Shown piece by piece: positions 4,523 through 7,409 of a stretch of DNA of 7,409 nt. Made by a program: the position numbers and the translations under genes. The DNA lies in assembly GCA_041627475.1 (NCBI GenBank), contig JBFKQZ010000161.1:1-7409 (forward strand). Reading direction: 5' to 3'. Under the pieces are notes generated by a model that was not told where the DNA came from, searched no databases, and was given only the letters and a program-made list of their open reading frames with translations. The DNA comes from JBFGFG01 sp041627475 (GTDB taxonomy: Bacteria > Actinomycetota > Nitriliruptoria > Nitriliruptorales > Nitriliruptoraceae). Each line of letters begins with the position of its first letter. The stretch's first letter is position 1.

Positions 4523-6671
4523 CCGCCACCGCCGCCAGCCGCACCCAGGTCGCGTTGAGCGCGGCATTGCCGCTGACCACGTCGACCTGGTGCGGGTCGT
4601 GGAGGCGGTTGACGTTGGCGCCCCCGTTCGCGGCCGCCGTGGACCAACCGACCCCCTTCTGGTCGTGCCCCCAGCCGTGGGGGATCGCGACCGTGCCCGG
4701 CCGGATCTCGTCGCTGACCTCGGCGGGCACCTCGATCTCGCCGTGCGGTGAGGTGACGAGCACGCGGTCACGATCCGCGATCCCGCGCTCCTCCGCGTCG
4801 GCAGGATGCACGAGGACCGTGCAGCGATCGCGGCCCTTGACCATCGCCTCGACGTTGTGCAGCCACGAGTTGTTGCTGCGCAGGTGCCGCCGCCCGATGA
4901 GTCGGAGGTCGAAGCCGTCGGGGGCGGCGTCGGGGGCCGCCCCGCCCCGGATCGCCTCGAGGACGCGGTCGAGCTCGGCCGCCAGGTCGGCCGGGGCGAG
5001 GTCGACGCGTCCACGCGCTCCGAGCAGGTCGTGCAGCCGCGGCTCGAGCGCACCCAGGTCGACGCCGCCGCGACGGTCGCGCACCCGGCCGAGCGTGAGC
5101 CCGCCCGGGCCGCGACGCAGGACACCGTGGGGACCTGCCGCGATGCCGACGCGTGCCACGTGCATCGGGTCGAGCTGCGCGACGACCGTCTCGGCGATGC
5201 GTCCCGTCACGCCGCGCAACGGCAGCGGCAGCACCTCGGCGACGAGCCGTGCGAGGATCTCCCAGTCGTCGAGCGCGCCGTCGGGCGGGGCGAACACCCG
5301 GTCGTTGAACCGGGCGACGTTGCGCACGCCGAGCAGCTGGAAGACGACGTCGAACTCGGCCCGTTCCAGATGGGACGTCGGCGGCAGGATCACGTCGGCG
5401 TGGCGTGAGGTCTCGGTGACGTAGAGGTCGATCGCGACGTGGAAGTCGAGCGCCGCGAACGCCTCGTCGAGCCGCGACTCGCCCGCTGCGGAGAGCACCG
5501 GGTTGCCGGCGTGGGTGATCATCGCGCGGACGCGGTCAGGTCCCGGCTCGAGGATGCTGTCGGCGAGTGTCGCGCTGGGCAGTTCGGCGCGGAACGAGCG
5601 GTACACGCCGCTGCGGTCCGTCCACCGGTTCGGTCCGGTCGGCAGTCTGCGGAGCAGCGGGAGCAGGTCCACTGCGGGCGTGGCGAACATCTGGCCACCC
5701 GGGGCGTCCAGGTTGCCCGTCACGGCGTTCAGGGCGTTGACGAGCCAGTGCACGAGCGTTCCCGTGACCTGGTGGCAGACGCCGATGCGGGCGTAGACCA
5801 CGGCGCGGTCCGCCGCGGCGAGGTCGCGCGCGAGGCGCCGGATCGTGGGCGCGTCGACGCCGGCGTGCGGGGCTGCGTCCTCGGGCGTCCAGTCGCGCAC
5901 GGCGTCCACGAGCCGGTCGAAGCCGTGGTGCCGAGGGTGGTCGGGCGCTGGCAGCGCGTCCTCCACGAGCAGGGTGTGCAGCATCCCGAGCAGCAGGTGG
6001 ACGTCGCCCCCCGGTCGGACGGCGACGTGCTCGTCCGCGAGCCGGGCCGTCTCGGTGCGACGTGGGTCGACCACGACGACACGGCCGCCACGTTCGCGGA
6101 CGGCACGGATGCGGCCGCGGGCGTCCGGCATCGTGGTGACCGAGCCGTTCGACACGGCCGGGTTTGCGCCGAGGACCACCAGGTGGTCGGTGTGGTCGAC
6201 GTCGGCGATCGGGAACAGCAGGTTCGAGCCGAACATGCGGTGTGCGACGTGCTCCTGCGGGAACTGGTCCGCCGACGACGCGGACCACGCATGGCGGGTC
6301 AGGAGGACGAAGCGGAGCAGCAGCAGGTTGAGCACCCCGGAGCTGTGCACCGCTGGATTGCCGTAGTAGATCCCGACGGCGTCGCGACCGTGCTCACGCC
6401 GGACGCGCCGCAGCTCCCGGCCGACGAGCTCGAACGCCTCGTCCCACGAGATCTCCTCCCACCCGTCGCCCACGCGCCGGACGGGTCGGCGGAGCCGCTC
6501 GGGGTCGTGGTGCAGGTCGGCCAGGGCCGTCGCCTTCGGGCAGATGTAGCCGCGCGACAGCACGTCCTCCGGGTCGCCCTCGATCCGCGTGACGCGCTCG
6601 TCCTCGACCGTGACCAGCACGCCGCAGTGGGCCTCGCAGAGGGTGCACTGGCTGGGGACGGTGCGTGCCAC
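4506..6671 (-). CDS. Molybdopterin-dependent oxidoreductase with N-terminal 4Fe-4S site (substrate unknown)
   Basis: A 721-residue member of the DMSO reductase superfamily (bis-MGD molybdenum or tungsten enzymes such as formate dehydrogenases and assimilatory nitrate reductases). The N-terminal domain has Cys9-x2-Cys12-x3-Cys16 and Cys44 followed by Pro-Lys46, the pattern of a 4Fe-4S cluster. The catalytic domains span about 60-460, with YYGNPAVHSSG, VVLGANPAVSNGS, VVVDPRRTETA and the HADVILPPTSHLE segment. In the place of the metal-ligand Cys or Sec (SASSADQFP) I read Asp135, by eye. The C-terminal dinucleotide-binding domain spans about 587-715, with SNNSWLHN (599-606), PHGWGH (664-669) and GGANVN (683-688). 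There is no Tat signal, so it is cytoplasmic. No BFD, flavin or extra FeS domain and no partner subunit are encoded nearby, so the electron partner is unknown. The GTG at 6671 is chosen because GGAGG lies 6 nt upstream; an ATG at 6731 would extend into the preceding gene. It is the second gene of a coupled pair. Confidence 0.93.
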   Translation of the reverse strand: MARTVPSQCTLCEAHCGVLVTVEDERVTRIEGDPEDVLSRGYICPKATALADLHHDPERLRRPVRRVGDGWEEISWDEAFELVGRELRRVRREHGRDAVGIYYGNPAVHSSGVLNLLLLRFVLLTRHAWSASSADQFPQEHVAHRMFGSNLLFPIADVDHTDHLVVLGANPAVSNGSVTTMPDARGRIRAVRERGGRVVVVDPRRTETARLADEHVAVRPGGDVHLLLGMLHTLLVEDALPAPDHPRHHGFDRLVDAVRDWTPEDAAPHAGVDAPTIRRLARDLAAADRAVVYARIGVCHQVTGTLVHWLVNALNAVTGNLDAPGGQMFATPAVDLLPLLRRLPTGPNRWTDRSGVYRSFRAELPSATLADSILEPGPDRVRAMITHAGNPVLSAAGESRLDEAFAALDFHVAIDLYVTETSRHADVILPPTSHLERAEFDVVFQLLGVRNVARFNDRVFAPPDGALDDWEILARLVAEVLPLPLRGVTGRIAETVVAQLDPMHVARVGIAAGPHGVLRRGPGGLTLGRVRDRRGGVDLGALEPRLHDLLGARGRVDLAPADLAAELDRVLEAIRGGAAPDAAPDGFDLRLIGRRHLRSNNSWLHNVEAMVKGRDRCTVLVHPADAEERGIADRDRVLVTSPHGEIEVPAEVSDEIRPGTVAIPHGWGHDQKGVGWSTAAANGGANVNRLHDPHQVDVVSGNAALNATWVRLAAVAVSQPT

Positions 6672-6673
6672 GA

Positions 6674-7402
6674 TCAGCCTCCGTGCACCGGGGTCGCCTC
6701 GGTGAACTCCATGTGGATCGACGACAGCCACGCGGCGGCGAGCGGGCGCCGGCCGAGGCCCAGCGTCGCCAGGTCGTCGGCGAGCGGGTGGTCACCCAGT
6801 GCCACCCGGGCACCGAGCACCGACACCCCCACGCCGCGCGCGGTGGCACGCAGCCCGGTCTGCATCGTCGTGCCGTCGATCCGGGTGTAGGTCGTCACGG
6901 GCAGCGTGGGAGCGGGCAGGACGCCGGCCGTCGGTTGCTCCGCCGCGAGGATGGTGCGCCCCTCCCGGCGCCACGTCGTGCGGGCGCGACGACCGGCGAG
7001 GTCCAGTTCGAGGTCGTCCAGCGTCTTGGGGTAGCCCCAGATGTCCTCGCCGGCAGCGCGGGTGAACGGCTCACTGACCGCCATGTGCTCGATCCACACG
7101 CCGGTGCGGCCCCGCAGGACGTCGGCGATGCCGACGGCCGCACCGCCACGCATGCCGACCGGTCGGGCAGCCAGACCGACGACGACCTCGTCGTAGGCGC
7201 CCAGCGGGTTGTCGCGGTAGTCCACGCACAGCAGCAGCACGACCCCGAGGCCACCGGGCAGGCGCACCGGGGCGAGGTCGTCGGGCAGGTGGGCGGCGAT
7301 GGCCCTCGCGTCACCCGGCAGGACCAGCAGACCGCCGACCGCGTGCTCCACGGTCATCGGCACCGTCACGTCGCGTTCCAGCACGCGGTACGTCGTGGGC
7401 AC
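6674..7402 (-). CDS. Acetoacetate decarboxylase-like (ADC superfamily) protein
   Basis: A 242-residue protein if GTG 7402 is the start, close to the 244 residues of Clostridium acetobutylicum acetoacetate decarboxylase. The family's key segment is clear: residues 118-128, GEDIWGYPKTL, align with GRELSAYPKKL of the clostridial enzyme, so Lys126 corresponds to the Schiff-base lysine Lys115. GAYDE has Glu72 at the place of Glu76. By eye, the position of clostridial Glu61 is hydrophobic (Leu57) and Arg29 has no clear equivalent. That suggests a Schiff-base enzyme of the wider superfamily, which includes aldolase-dehydratases, rather than a proven acetoacetate decarboxylase. It is soluble with no signal peptide. 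It is the first visible gene of the minus-strand pair, 2 nt from the molybdoenzyme. Only 7 bases remain upstream and no stop is seen in frame, so the true start may lie outside the window and no ribosome binding site can be judged. Confidence 0.88.
   Translation of the reverse strand: MPTTYRVLERDVTVPMTVEHAVGGLLVLPGDARAIAAHLPDDLAPVRLPGGLGVVLLLCVDYRDNPLGAYDEVVVGLAARPVGMRGGAAVGIADVLRGRTGVWIEHMAVSEPFTRAAGEDIWGYPKTLDDLELDLAGRRARTTWRREGRTILAAEQPTAGVLPAPTLPVTTYTRIDGTTMQTGLRATARGVGVSVLGARVALGDHPLADDLATLGLGRRPLAAAWLSSIHMEFTEATPVHGG
6678..6682 (-). promoter_or_regulatory. Ribosome binding site inside the end of the upstream gene, sets the molybdoenzyme start
   Basis: On the minus strand GGAGG (6682 down to 6678) is formed by the last two glycine codons of the decarboxylase-like gene and is followed, after its TGA at 6676-6674 and 2 nt, by GTG at 6671. 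Ribosomes ending the first gene would be placed to restart on the second, so translational coupling is likely. Confidence 0.75.
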
Positions 7403-7409
7403 CGGTGAC

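Noticed and set aside
3608..5125. 505-codon minus-strand open frame across the uvrB end, the spacer and the thioredoxin-fold gene
   Set aside because: It overlaps three well-supported coding regions, is low-complexity Arg/Ser-rich, and shows no family motif.
6261..6275. Selenocysteine at the metal-ligand site of the molybdoenzyme
   Set aside because: The codon at the aligned position is GAC (Asp); there is no in-frame TGA within the gene before the stop.
6672..6731. ATG 6731 as molybdoenzyme start
   Set aside because: It would add 20 residues read from within the upstream gene. GTG 6671 has GGAGG at 6-nt spacing and puts the first cluster cysteine at residue 9, as is typical.
5439..6890. 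483-codon open frame on the plus strand opposite the molybdoenzyme
   Set aside because: Composition is dominated by Val, Arg, Gly and Asp as expected from the complement of GC-rich codons. The minus-strand protein shows clear family motifs throughout the same stretch.

Overview
The window is high-GC DNA with tightly packed genes, GTG as well as ATG starts and strong codon bias to G or C. This points to a high-GC member of the Actinomycetota. The pairing of coaE and uvrB is seen in other actinobacteria, for example Mycobacterium tuberculosis, where rpsA, coaE and uvrB lie close together. A deep-branching, non-mycobacterial lineage is possible, but the sequence here cannot place it further.

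Left part (1-3818, all + strand). The window opens inside coaE (dephospho-CoA kinase, last step of coenzyme A synthesis), which ends at 360. A likely 34-residue single-pass membrane peptide follows (409-513). Next is a secreted lipoprotein of unknown function (start most likely GTG 620, stop 1717). Its leader contains a perfect 7+7 inverted repeat plus an extra half-site. After a 9-bp GC-rich inverted repeat comes complete uvrB (1794-3818), the damage-verification helicase of nucleotide excision repair.

Middle (3819-4522, + strand). A 161-bp spacer holds two short hairpins, one copy of a 13-bp direct repeat whose other copy is the end of uvrB, and a candidate promoter. It leads into a 180-residue thioredoxin-fold protein with a Cys-Asn-His-Cys active site.

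Right part (4506-7409, - strand). A two-gene unit reads leftwards. An acetoacetate-decarboxylase-like protein (possibly cut at its 5' end by the window edge) is followed after 2 nt by a one-subunit molybdopterin oxidoreductase with an N-terminal 4Fe-4S site. The ribosome binding site of the second gene lies in the last codons of the first, so the two are probably translated together. The oxidoreductase and the thioredoxin-fold gene converge and overlap by 17 bp at their 3' ends.

The least explained and most interesting parts are the coupled decarboxylase-like/molybdoenzyme pair, which has no visible electron-transfer subunit, and the lipoprotein with its operator-like leader and small membrane-peptide neighbour. 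The three + strand spacers that precede a gene with a plausible promoter share a TAC(C/G)(C/G)T hexamer 25-33 nt before the start codon, probably the -10 box in this organism. I see no mobile element, CRISPR array, tRNA or rRNA. No wholly new system is evident: most of the window is conserved housekeeping DNA.
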